DNA of 10,107 bases from Eggerthella sp. CAG:209 (lineage in GTDB: Bacteria > Actinomycetota > Coriobacteriia > Coriobacteriales > Eggerthellaceae). The DNA is taken from the NCBI GenBank assembly GCA_000436075.1, contig FR884577.1:1-10107 (forward strand), in the 5' to 3' direction. The notes under the pieces were generated by a model. That model saw nothing but the letters and a program-made list of their open reading frames with translations, made no database searches and had not been told where the DNA came from. Both the position numbers and the translations under genes were made by a program. Below, one piece after another: positions 1 through 6,625 of the stretch; the stretch's first letter is position 1; each line of letters opens with the position of its first letter.

Positions 1-139
1 GCAACTTTTTTGCGATTGGCAATTGTTCCGAGCCGTCGAATCACGGATCATGGCGCAAAAGCGCAGGTGATCTGCCATGAAACATCCGATTCTTGCTTTG
101 CATGGGGCGAAAGAGAGTTGCCAATCGCAAAAAAGTTGC
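1..139. repeat. Perfect 22-bp inverted repeat bounding a 139-bp segment
   Basis: Bases 1-22 and 118-139 are exact reverse complements (22 of 22), including a run of six T/A. The inner parts are also loosely complementary: TCATGGC at 48-54 pairs with GCCATGA at 74-80, GAATC near 38-42 pairs with GATTC near 88-92, and GCGC-AAAA-GCGC (53-64) is a small hairpin. The whole could fold as a large imperfect cruciform or RNA stem-loop, or be a small element with terminal inverted repeats. The left arm starts at the window edge, so its true length and any target-site duplication cannot be judged. No transposase is visible. Confidence 0.75.
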
Positions 140-370
140 AAATGTACCTGGATTTTCGTTTTGACAACGGGCGGATCTGCCGCAGAAGAACGAATCCCGC
201 AAAAGATAGGCTCCCGACAACAGCAACGAAGTCAATATCGCGAAATAGGGGGGGCGCCTCAATCCCATCCGCTTTTTCAAATGACTCGTATTCGTAGCAC
301 GCCTGCAGATCCAGGCTTAAATCGGACACGCTTTTCGTCTGCGATCAAGGGTTCGCCCCTCAAAAAGAAA
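140..370. other. Region without a convincing gene
   Basis: Short ORFs exist on both strands here. None has a clear ribosome site, recognisable domain or supporting context. A minus-strand GTG-initiated frame (329 to 48) contains a hydrophobic stretch, but it reads straight into the inverted repeat and is probably chance. I see nothing else definable in this stretch. Confidence 0.4.
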
Positions 371-405
371 AGCGCGCAATGCGAATCAATCTCGCATTGC
401 GCGCT
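371..405 (-). terminator. Rho-independent terminator for the leftward LCP remnant
   Basis: A perfect 14-bp stem (371-384 with 392-405; arm AGCGCGCAATGCGA) encloses a 7-base loop. Read on the minus strand it is followed by a T-rich run (TTTTCTTTTTG, just left of 371). This is the classical intrinsic terminator layout for leftward transcription. It lies about 140 bases past the stop codon of the LCP remnant at 543, and suggests the ancestral LCP gene ended its transcript here. Confidence 0.8.
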
Positions 406-542
406 AGAAAACTTCATAGTGCCAAGAAACTGCAGGTTTTCGGCTTTCGCAAGCTTGCGCTCAGAGCACCAGGATAACTTTTACCCGAATCCCAGCCCAC
501 AGAAAAACCAAGTGAACTTATGTCCGACTTGCTAGAAGAATC

Positions 543-1089
543 CTATTTCCAGTCCTGGCCAACCACTACCAAATAGTCGCCCGTGAAGGAATAGGTGCCG
601 TCATTCTTCTTAACAGTGCCAACGCCCAGCAAGTCGGCGATCTTCTGCGCTTGGCTGGAGTCGGTGCCGTTGTATACAACGATCGTCTTCTTGTAGTTGC
701 AATCGTCGGCATTGCCCGTTTCGCAAACGGCGCCCTGCGGGGTGAGTTTCGATGCCGCTTCGTTCGCACAACCCTGAATGCCACTGCCGTTCTTTACAGC
801 AATCTTCACACCAGAAAGCGAAGAGGAAGAGCTCGAATTCTTGGAGCCGCTATCGCCAGAACCGCTGCCACCTGTTCCCACCGAAGACATTACCGTGCCA
901 GTCGCAGAGTCAACAACGGTTTCCTCCGTAGGTGAAAGCCCCTGCTTCACGCGACTCATCATCTTCTGCCACTCTTGGGTATTCACTTTTTCGTACCAAA
1001 TATCGTTTTCATACACTGAAGTGGTGGAGACTTGAGCCGAATATACGTTGTTGTCAACGTCGATGCCCATCATGGCCTGCGCTAAATAC
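543..1089 (-). pseudogene. C-terminal remnant of an LCP-family protein (LytR_C domain)
   Basis: From about 1089 down to the TAG at 543 the minus strand encodes about 181 residues that align end to end with the C-terminus of the intact LCP protein at 2461-4122. Both contain LAQ-x-M-x-GID, NVYSA, VWYEKVNT/IWYEKVNT, MMSRVKQGLSPTE, a Gly/Ser-rich linker, a LytR_C-like domain (LTPQGAVCETGNADD) and the ending VVVG-x-DWK. Similarity stops abruptly at about 1089. Upstream the frame continues as unrelated residues that run into the 3' end of the acyltransferase gene, so the catalytic LCP domain, membrane anchor and start are missing. The two copies differ at many bases and their linkers differ, so this is not a very recent duplication. 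No good start or ribosome site is seen, and without a membrane segment the fragment would stay in the cytoplasm. The LCP assignment is sure; that it is non-functional is inferred. Confidence 0.85.
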
Positions 1090-1263
1090 GGCTCGTTTCC
1101 GAACGCTCCAGCTGGATAAAAACCCAGCCCCTTTGAATCCCTTGCCTCAATGCCGAAGGCACTCCACAAAGGGATGCCTCGCATTCTTGCTCTAAGCCTC
1201 GAGGAAAGCGCGAAGCATTTCTTGCCACTTCCCCCCAAAGGAAAAGAGGGGATACCCATTCCC
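1090..1263. other. Spacer at the LCP remnant breakpoint
   Basis: These about 170 bases separate the broken 5' edge of the LCP remnant from the acyltransferase stop codon. The remnant's reading frame stays open through them, but the residues resemble nothing in the intact LCP paralogue. The sequence has G/C-run repeats (GGGATGCCTCGC, CCCTTGCCTC) but no recognisable gene. It probably marks a deletion or insertion junction. Confidence 0.4.
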
Positions 1264-1264
1264 C
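1241..1264 (-). terminator. Possible weak terminator of the acyltransferase gene
   Basis: On the minus strand GGGGA (1264-1260) can pair with TCCCC (1252-1248) around a 7-base loop, followed by a pyrimidine run (TCTTTTCCTTT). The hairpin overlaps the TAG stop at 1264-1266. The stem is short, so this is only a candidate. Confidence 0.3.
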
Positions 1265-2340
1265 TAATTGCTCTTTCTCGAAGTCCATTTCTTTGCCAGC
1301 TTACGCCCTGCATCCATGGCGGGCTTTTCCACAAGAAACCACGAGGCAATCGCAAAAAGCAGCGTTATGCCAAACGAGATAACTGAACAGGAAAGATACG
1401 CACATGGCAACGATGCACCGCCAAGCCAAACCACGCATTGCTGAATGGGGAATGCATAGATGTAGATACCGTACGAATAATCATTTTTCTTGAAGCACGG
1501 AGCGAAACGAGGATTGCTAGTAAGCGAAAAACCTAAAGTGAATGTGCATACACATACGAACATGATCAGCGAGGAAAAGATACCCACCTGATCACGGAAA
1601 ACGATTATCACGAGCAGAGCCACAACCGCAAACTGGCTGTCGCAATACTTATCGAGGCCAAGCTCCAAAACTGCCACACCTGCCATGTAATAGGCGAAAA
1701 GCCTAAAAAGGTTGTCGAGCACCTTGGGAAGCGGGTACAAACCCGAATAAGAAAGAAAATGCACTAGAACCAGAACCGCAAGAACAACGGCAAATACCAG
1801 CTTTCTACCACCGCATAGCTTCTTTGTTGCCGCATAGAGCAATGGCGTAAGCAAATATGCCAAAAACTCATAGCGCAGAGTCCAAAGTGACCCGTTTACA
1901 GCATACGGAAGAGGGTTCGCGTCGAAAACTCCCGGCAAAACATTGCTGATAGGAGCTAGCACAATCAAAGAAAGATACTTCCACGTCCCCGCGTCGGCAA
2001 AGTAATCGCCCAGCGGGAGGCTCGTGACAATCGGTCCCATAACGAAAACGCTTAGCAAGATCACTACCACAAGACCAGGAAAAATACGAGCAATACGGCG
2101 AATAAGATAGCTGCCGAAGCTTGAAGAGCGGGTCCAGCTTTTCGCGATAAGGTATCCGCTGAGCACGAAGAAAATGTTCACCGCAATAGGGCCCAAGCCC
2201 TGCCCCATTATGTAGGGCTCGGGAATAGCCAGCAATGAAGCCATATGGAACCAGACAACCAGGCTTGCCGCAATAAAACGTAGGAAATTAATGTTGTTAT
2301 CGCGCGAAGGAACGGAATAGGTTTTGCCTGCTGAACTCAA
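1264..2340 (-). CDS. Acyltransferase-3 family membrane protein (OafA-like)
   Basis: Integral membrane acyltransferase expected to move an acyl group, often acetyl, onto an extracytoplasmic glycan; the real acceptor cannot be read from sequence. With the TTG start it has 358 residues, typical of a lone acyltransferase-3 domain, and about ten hydrophobic segments. Hallmarks, in order: the R-x10-H motif (R21 to H32 in RFIAASLVVWFH), FFVLSGYL (57-64), RRIARIFP (81-88), SLWTLRYEF (151-159) and YSYGIYIYAFPIQQ (288-301). I chose TTG at 2338-2340 because AAAGGA lies six bases before it and a TATAAT box 34 bases upstream leaves a short leader. ATG at 2362-2364 is the alternative; it has no ribosome site and would be nearly leaderless. 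Several sampled lines are only 40-43% GC, against about 57-67% in neighbouring genes, hinting at separate origin. It sits between an intact LCP gene and an LCP remnant. Family is certain, substrate unknown. Confidence 0.9.
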   Translation of the reverse strand: MSSAGKTYSVPSRDNNINFLRFIAASLVVWFHMASLLAIPEPYIMGQGLGPIAVNIFFVLSGYLIAKSWTRSSSFGSYLIRRIARIFPGLVVVILLSVFVMGPIVTSLPLGDYFADAGTWKYLSLIVLAPISNVLPGVFDANPLPYAVNGSLWTLRYEFLAYLLTPLLYAATKKLCGGRKLVFAVVLAVLVLVHFLSYSGLYPLPKVLDNLFRLFAYYMAGVAVLELGLDKYCDSQFAVVALLVIIVFRDQVGIFSSLIMFVCVCTFTLGFSLTSNPRFAPCFKKNDYSYGIYIYAFPIQQCVVWLGGASLPCAYLSCSVISFGITLLFAIASWFLVEKPAMDAGRKLAKKWTSRKSN

Positions 2341-2346
2341 ATAGCT

Positions 2347-2352
2347 TCCTTT
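2347..2352 (-). promoter_or_regulatory. Ribosome binding site favouring a TTG start
   Basis: AAAGGA on the minus strand lies six bases before TTG at 2340-2338. It falls inside the reading frame if ATG at 2364 is used, and there is no comparable site before that ATG. This decides the start in favour of TTG, with moderate certainty. Confidence 0.5.
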
Positions 2353-2373
2353 TCTTTGGTACATGCAAGGGCA

Positions 2374-2379
2374 ATTATA
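2374..2379 (-). promoter_or_regulatory. TATAAT -10 box of the acyltransferase gene
   Basis: A consensus TATAAT hexamer on the minus strand, preceded directly by TG. No good -35 box lies 16-18 bases upstream. Transcription would begin near 2367, giving a leader of about 27 bases to the TTG start. It follows the LCP terminator, which supports separate transcription of the acyltransferase. Confidence 0.5.
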
Positions 2380-2432
2380 CAAAAAGTAATGAGACCAGAA
2401 GCTTCATGGAGATAACCATAGCCAAGAAACAG

Positions 2433-2454
2433 AAAGGCGGCCGAAGCCGCCTTT
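2433..2454 (-). terminator. Strong intrinsic terminator of the LCP gene, UUCG loop
   Basis: GGCGGC (2436-2441) pairs with GCCGCC (2446-2451), extended by AAA/TTT on the two sides. Read leftward the loop is TTCG closed by C-G, the very stable cUUCGg tetraloop, and the stem is followed by TTT-CTG-TTTCTT. It begins six bases past the LCP stop codon at 2461. Because the flanks are AAA and TTTT it might also work in the other direction. Confidence 0.85.
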
Positions 2455-2460
2455 TGCAGT

Positions 2461-4122
2461 TTATTTCCAGTCTTTGCCGACAACCACCAGAATGTCCCCT
2501 GTGTAGGTATACCGCCCATCGTTCTTCATCACGGTGCCGCATCCCAGCAAATCGGCAACCTTTTGCGCTTTATCGGCGTTGTCGCCATCGTAGATTACCA
2601 AGGTTTTAGCGTAATTGGAGTCGTCTGCGTTGCCGGTTTCGCACACCGCTCCTTGAGGAGTGAGCTTAGCAGCCGCATCGCTCGCGCAGCCCTGAGTGCC
2701 ATTTCCGTTCTTCACAGAAATTTTTGTGCCGGAAAGAGAAGAGCCTAACGCACCGCCTGAACCAGAGTCACCCGAACCGGAGCCACCGCTACCAGACGAT
2801 GCCATTACAGTTCCCGTTGTCTCATCCGTCACGTCACCTTCCGTGGGAGACAAGCCCTGCTTCACGCGACTCATCATTTTGTTCCATTCGGAAGTGTTCA
2901 CCTTCTCGTACCAAACATCATTTTCATATGACGAGGTTGTAGGAACCGCAGCGGAATACACATTCTTATCGATATCGATGCCGAACATACGTTGCGCCAA
3001 ACCAAGAATGTCCGCAACAGAGTAATCGGTGGTGATGTACTGGGCCAAGGTGCTCACCGTATTGGTAAGAGTACCGATATCGGAGCTCATAAGCTTCTTC
3101 ATAATGGCCGAAATCATGGTGCGCTGGTTGGCGGAACGAATAGCATCACCATCGCCAATAGCATCGTAAGCATGACGGCTGCGGCAATAGATAAGCGCCT
3201 GCTCTCCGTTCAAAGTTTGCTGGCCAGCCGCGAGATATCCCATGTAATTCGGGTCGTTAATCTCATATTGAACGTTAATGTCGATACCGCCAAGCGAATC
3301 AACCACCGCCGCAAAACCATCAAGGTCGATTTCCGCGTAATGGCTGATAGAGACACCCGCCAAGTCTTCAACAGCTTTGATGGCGCCAGAAGGCCCACCA
3401 AATGCATAAGCCGCGTTGATCTTCTGAGTGCCGTGCGTCCCAAGCTGAATCTGCGTGTCACGAGGGATGGACACTAGGGTAACTTCCTTATCCTTGGGAT
3501 CGATACGCGCAAGAATCATAGAATCGGTGCGATACGACCCACCATATTCATCCGATGATTCACGGCCCTCGTCTTTATCGATGCCGATAAGCAGCATATA
3601 GAACGGGTCCGATGCCGAATCGGTAACCGTAAGAGAGTTCAGAAGGTCTGCGTCAACGTCTTTGTTCAGCGCCTTGTCGAGGTTATTAAGGTAAGCCCAG
3701 GCAGCGCCTACGCCACCAAGAACCAAAGTCAAGCAAACGGCAACCACACCGAGCGCAATGCGCTTGCGACGCTTCTTCGTGCGCTCGCGCTTAGCGCGAA
3801 GGATCTCGCGATCATGTGCATTGCAAGGAGTATACGGGCCGCGCTTGGTGGGCGAACCATAAGCACCGACCGAACGGTAATTGCTCTTTTGTTGTGTGTG
3901 AACAGGGGAAACATGCGTGGAGGAACCATAGTTGCTGGCTCCATACGCATTTGTGCTCGAGCCGCTAGGGCGACGCGAAGCATGCGACGCGCGAGACGTA
4001 CGAACATACGGGTCAGAAGCACTTCCCGCTGAGCGATGCGGCGTGCGCGAGGAGGAAGCGTGCGCCGCCTTCCTTTCAGCACGAGCCGATCGTTTTGATG
4101 GCTTGTTATTCGAAGCAAACAT
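2461..4122 (-). CDS. LCP (LytR-CpsA-Psr) family glycopolymer transferase with LytR_C domain
   Basis: Membrane-anchored enzyme of the family that moves wall teichoic acid-like or capsular polymers from a polyprenyl carrier to peptidoglycan outside the membrane. The 553-residue product has a basic, Ser/Ala/Arg-rich cytoplasmic tail (1-about 118), one transmembrane helix (about 122-145), an LCP catalytic domain (about 170-400), a Gly/Ser linker and a C-terminal LytR_C domain (about 462-553). Visible LCP hallmarks are the RTD at 198-200, SIPRD at 218-222, R314-S-R316, D326-x2-R329 and Q333-R334, the charged residues that bind the pyrophosphate and metal. ATG at 4122 is preferred because the product then starts just before the basic tail, but no Shine-Dalgarno site is evident. 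A GTG at 4209 would add 29 residues that look unlike a tail. The gene has its own terminator, and a truncated paralogue lies at 543-1089. The exact polymer is unknown. Confidence 0.92.
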   Translation of the reverse strand: MFASNNKPSKRSARAERKAAHASSSRTPHRSAGSASDPYVRTSRASHASRRPSGSSTNAYGASNYGSSTHVSPVHTQQKSNYRSVGAYGSPTKRGPYTPCNAHDREILRAKRERTKKRRKRIALGVVAVCLTLVLGGVGAAWAYLNNLDKALNKDVDADLLNSLTVTDSASDPFYMLLIGIDKDEGRESSDEYGGSYRTDSMILARIDPKDKEVTLVSIPRDTQIQLGTHGTQKINAAYAFGGPSGAIKAVEDLAGVSISHYAEIDLDGFAAVVDSLGGIDINVQYEINDPNYMGYLAAGQQTLNGEQALIYCRSRHAYDAIGDGDAIRSANQRTMISAIMKKLMSSDIGTLTNTVSTLAQYITTDYSVADILGLAQRMFGIDIDKNVYSAAVPTTSSYENDVWYEKVNTSEWNKMMSRVKQGLSPTEGDVTDETTGTVMASSGSGGSGSGDSGSGGALGSSLSGTKISVKNGNGTQGCASDAAAKLTPQGAVCETGNADDSNYAKTLVIYDGDNADKAQKVADLLGCGTVMKNDGRYTYTGDILVVVGKDWK

Positions 4123-4228
4123 GCAATAAATGATGAAAGAAACGTTAATACCATGCAAATTAATTCGGCGAAAACCACAGTATGCGCGAATGAAAACAAG
4201 GCAATTCACGCATTATTAGTACAGACAT

Positions 4229-4257
4229 ATACTATTTGTTGAGTTTTTTATGAACAA
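4229..4257 (-). promoter_or_regulatory. Candidate promoter of the LCP gene
   Basis: In the AT-rich gap upstream, minus-strand TTGTTC (4257-4252) and TAGTAT (4234-4229) are separated by 17 bases. Matches to the standard hexamers are only 3 of 6 and 4 of 6. Transcription would start near 4222, giving a leader of about 100 bases. Confidence 0.3.
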
Positions 4258-4337
4258 AACGTGAAGCGCTTCAGCTCGGACACGGCACGGAAAAGGAACG
4301 GCGCCCCAGGCAACCTAAAAGGTAAAGGTCTCGGCAA

Positions 4338-4366
4338 AAATAGCGTGAAATCACAACCTGCTATTT
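4338..4366 (-). terminator. Weak hairpin at the end of the MurT-GatD gene
   Basis: AAATAGC and GCTATTT (4338-4344 and 4360-4366) pair, with an inner GTG/CAC pairing and a bulge. On the minus strand the stem ends in a short T run. It overlaps the TAA stop at 4365-4367. The stem is AT-rich, so terminator function is uncertain. Confidence 0.3.
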
Positions 4367-6569
4367 ATGCCCCGGGCACATCCAGGCGCTTTGCCATATA
4401 CGCATTCGCAGCGAGCTCGACTTCGTCTTCGAGAGCAACGAGCTCCACTTTGCTGTCCAAACGGCGTTCCATCGCCGCAGCAATAAGGTGATCGGCAATA
4501 GCTGGGTTCTTGCCCAAAAGCGGACCATGCAGATAGGTGCCGATGCAGTTGCGATACAAGGCTCCATCGCAACCCGAATCGTCGTCATTGCCGTGGCCCA
4601 CATTGGAAACTACTTTGCCAAATGGCTTTAAGGACGCACCGATTTTCGTACGACCGGCATGGTTTTCATATCCCACCACTGGCTGCGGAGAAAGCTCGGA
4701 CTCCAACGCAATGTTTTCGATAAGACGATCGAAGCCAGCGCCGGCACGGACTGTTTTCAAGTCGAGGATGGAGAGGCCTTCCACCGATTCATCGCCCATA
4801 AGCCAATTACTACCCAAAATCTGGTAGCCGCCGCAAATAGCCAGAAGCGTTCCATCGCCTTCTACATAGGTGCGCAATTTTTCGCGCATGCCCAGCAGCA
4901 CTTCGGATGCCAGTTTCTGCTCGCGGTCGGGGCCGCCGCCCAAGAAAACGATATCGGCCGAAGTAAGATCGACCGATTCCCCGTAGTGAACTGCTTCCAC
5001 CTGCACAGGGATGCCGCGCCATGCGCAACGCTGAGCAAGCACACGCACGTTGCCGCCATCGCCGTACAAATTAAGAAGATCGGGGAACAGATGCACGATG
5101 CGCAGAGGCTGCTCGTCGAACTTGGCAGCTTCAGCTTGGTGCACATAAGCGCCCGAAACCCACTTCTTACTGCATTCTGGCTTGGCATCGCCCGATGTCG
5201 GGTTGGCAGGTGCCGCCTTATCAGCACGCGCCATCAGGGCGGAGCGCACTGCGGGGAGCGAGGTGTAATTGGCGATAGCGTAGATATTCCATTCGGAAGG
5301 CAGCTTCAGCGCAGCATCTACCACTTCGTTGACGCTATCGACGATCTTGGCGTCGATGCCCGCATACTTCAGACGCAGCTGCAGGTCGTTTTTGCGGATT
5401 CCGCCAGCGAACACCATGACGTCTTCCTGACTGGCTAGCTCCTCAAAGTCGCAGTCCCAAATCCAGGAAATGTCGCGACCATCGGCTTCGTTGTCGTTAA
5501 TGAAGAACGCCGCAACCTTCTTGCCCGGCGCCTGAGTGATAAGTTTCATGTTCTGGTTGAAGCCCGTCGGGTTCTTCGCCAGGTTCAAAAGGACAGGGCG
5601 CCCCTCGATGGTAAGCGACTGCAAGCGTCCATTCTGCGGGTCGAAAAGATCGACCGCCTTTTGGAACACCGCGTCGGAAACGCCAGCGCAATGGGAGGCC
5701 AACCAAGCAGCCATAACGTTGTACACCATGTACGACCCCGCGCGCTGCGCGTGAAGATCGACGCTTTTGCCCGTTGCCACTTCTTCAACCGAAAACGTGA
5801 TTTCGTCTCCGAACACTACGCTCTTGGCGGCGAAATCCAAATCGGGGCGGCTGAATCCGCAGTTCGGGCACGAATACGTGCCAAGCTGACCATACGTGCC
5901 AAGCTGACCGTACTGTCGGTAGCCGTAGGTGAACATAGCCGAACAGCGCTGGCACATCTGAGCGTCTGCCACGACGTTTTGACGCTGGTGCATGTCTTCG
6001 CCCACGCCAAACGCAACAGACTTGTTGGGCACACGCTGCGCAATGATGGCGCACAGCGGGTCATCGGCGTTGTATAGCAGAGTGGTGTTGGGAGACTGCT
6101 CCAAGGCAGTAGCGATGGCGTCTTGCACGCGATCGATTTCACCACAACGATCAAGCTGATCGCGGAAGAGGTTCAACAGCAAAACGTAATCTGCCTGTAC
6201 CTGCGGCAAGGTGTGGGCCAGCCACAACTCGTCCGATTCGAATACGCCCCATTCCACAGTACCCTTGGTTTGCAGCAACGTGGTAGCCACGCCATAGGCA
6301 AGGTTGGCTCCCGTGCGATTGCACGCGATGCTCTTGCCCTGGCGCTCCAACGCATCGGCAATCATATTAGTAATGGTAGTTTTGCCGTTGGTGCCCACCA
6401 CAACAATGGAGCCTTCGGTAATCTTGTCCATGGACTCGGCGATAATACGTGGATCAATTTTCAAGGCAATCTTGCCAGGCATATTAGCGGCAGGCCTGTG
6501 CGCCAGGTGACGCAAACCCCACGTGCTCAGCGAGCTTGCCATATTTCCCATTGCCTTGCGAACGCCCAT
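4365..6569 (-). CDS. murT-gatD: MurT-GatD fusion: lipid II isoglutaminyl synthase, single chain
   Basis: Predicted to amidate the D-glutamate of the lipid II stem peptide to D-isoglutamine, using glutamine as nitrogen donor. The 734-residue chain combines two proteins usually encoded separately. Residues 1-about 445 are MurT: the Mur ligase ATP loop GTNGKTT (59-65), a zinc ribbon with C206/C209 and C234/C237, and the conserved ADGRDISWIWD block (362-372), where the aspartate that completes the amidotransferase triad in MurT is expected. A polar linker (about 446-487) leads to GatD (about 488-734), a class I glutamine amidotransferase with nucleophile C579 in AICGGYQILG and H681 in GTYLHGP. 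The ATG at 6569 has GGAAGGG five bases upstream, which supports this start. An 18-bp tandem duplication lies between the zinc-ribbon Cys pairs. There is no frameshift or stop at the junction, so the fusion looks genuine. Function is well supported by motifs. Confidence 0.95.
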   Translation of the reverse strand: MGVRKAMGNMASSLSTWGLRHLAHRPAANMPGKIALKIDPRIIAESMDKITEGSIVVVGTNGKTTITNMIADALERQGKSIACNRTGANLAYGVATTLLQTKGTVEWGVFESDELWLAHTLPQVQADYVLLLNLFRDQLDRCGEIDRVQDAIATALEQSPNTTLLYNADDPLCAIIAQRVPNKSVAFGVGEDMHQRQNVVADAQMCQRCSAMFTYGYRQYGQLGTYGQLGTYSCPNCGFSRPDLDFAAKSVVFGDEITFSVEEVATGKSVDLHAQRAGSYMVYNVMAAWLASHCAGVSDAVFQKAVDLFDPQNGRLQSLTIEGRPVLLNLAKNPTGFNQNMKLITQAPGKKVAAFFINDNEADGRDISWIWDCDFEELASQEDVMVFAGGIRKNDLQLRLKYAGIDAKIVDSVNEVVDAALKLPSEWNIYAIANYTSLPAVRSALMARADKAAPANPTSGDAKPECSKKWVSGAYVHQAEAAKFDEQPLRIVHLFPDLLNLYGDGGNVRVLAQRCAWRGIPVQVEAVHYGESVDLTSADIVFLGGGPDREQKLASEVLLGMREKLRTYVEGDGTLLAICGGYQILGSNWLMGDESVEGLSILDLKTVRAGAGFDRLIENIALESELSPQPVVGYENHAGRTKIGASLKPFGKVVSNVGHGNDDDSGCDGALYRNCIGTYLHGPLLGKNPAIADHLIAAAMERRLDSKVELVALEDEVELAANAYMAKRLDVPGA
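5875..5910 (-). repeat. 18-bp tandem duplication inside the MurT zinc ribbon
   Basis: Bases 5875-5892 and 5893-5910 match at 17 of 18 positions. The duplication is in frame and encodes a doubled six-residue unit, GQLGTY-GQLGTY (residues 221-232), between Cys pairs 206/209 and 234/237. Confidence 0.9.
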
Positions 6570-6598
6570 GACATCCCTTCCACAACATTTGCTGGCCT

Positions 6599-6604
6599 TA
6601 TATA
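6599..6604 (-). promoter_or_regulatory. Candidate -10 box of the MurT-GatD gene
   Basis: Minus-strand TATATA, inside a near-palindrome at 6596-6608, would start transcription near 6592 and give a leader of about 23 bases containing the GGAAGGG ribosome site (6575-6581). No good -35 hexamer is present. A perfect palindrome, AAAGCGCTTT (6611-6620), lies just upstream and could be an operator. Confidence 0.4.
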
Positions 6605-6625
6605 AAGGTCAAAGCGCTTTTTGCT

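Noticed and set aside
48..329. Minus-strand GTG-started ORF of 93 codons with a hydrophobic stretch
   Set aside because: No ribosome site, no family resemblance, and about half of it is the inverted-repeat segment. I could not support it as a gene.
77..535. Plus-strand ORF of 152 codons
   Set aside because: It crosses the inverted repeat and the terminator stem, has no ribosome site, and its residues look random.
1090..1355. N-terminal extension joining the LCP remnant to an ATG at 1355
   Set aside because: The added residues do not resemble any LCP region, and the start lies inside the acyltransferase gene read in another frame.
4123..4209. GTG start 29 codons upstream for the LCP protein
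   Set aside because: The extra residues are Cys- and aromatic-rich, unlike LCP cytoplasmic tails, and no ribosome site precedes the GTG.
4659..5438. Plus-strand ORF of 259 codons
   Set aside because: It is the antisense shadow of the MurT-GatD gene, whose motifs are unmistakable.
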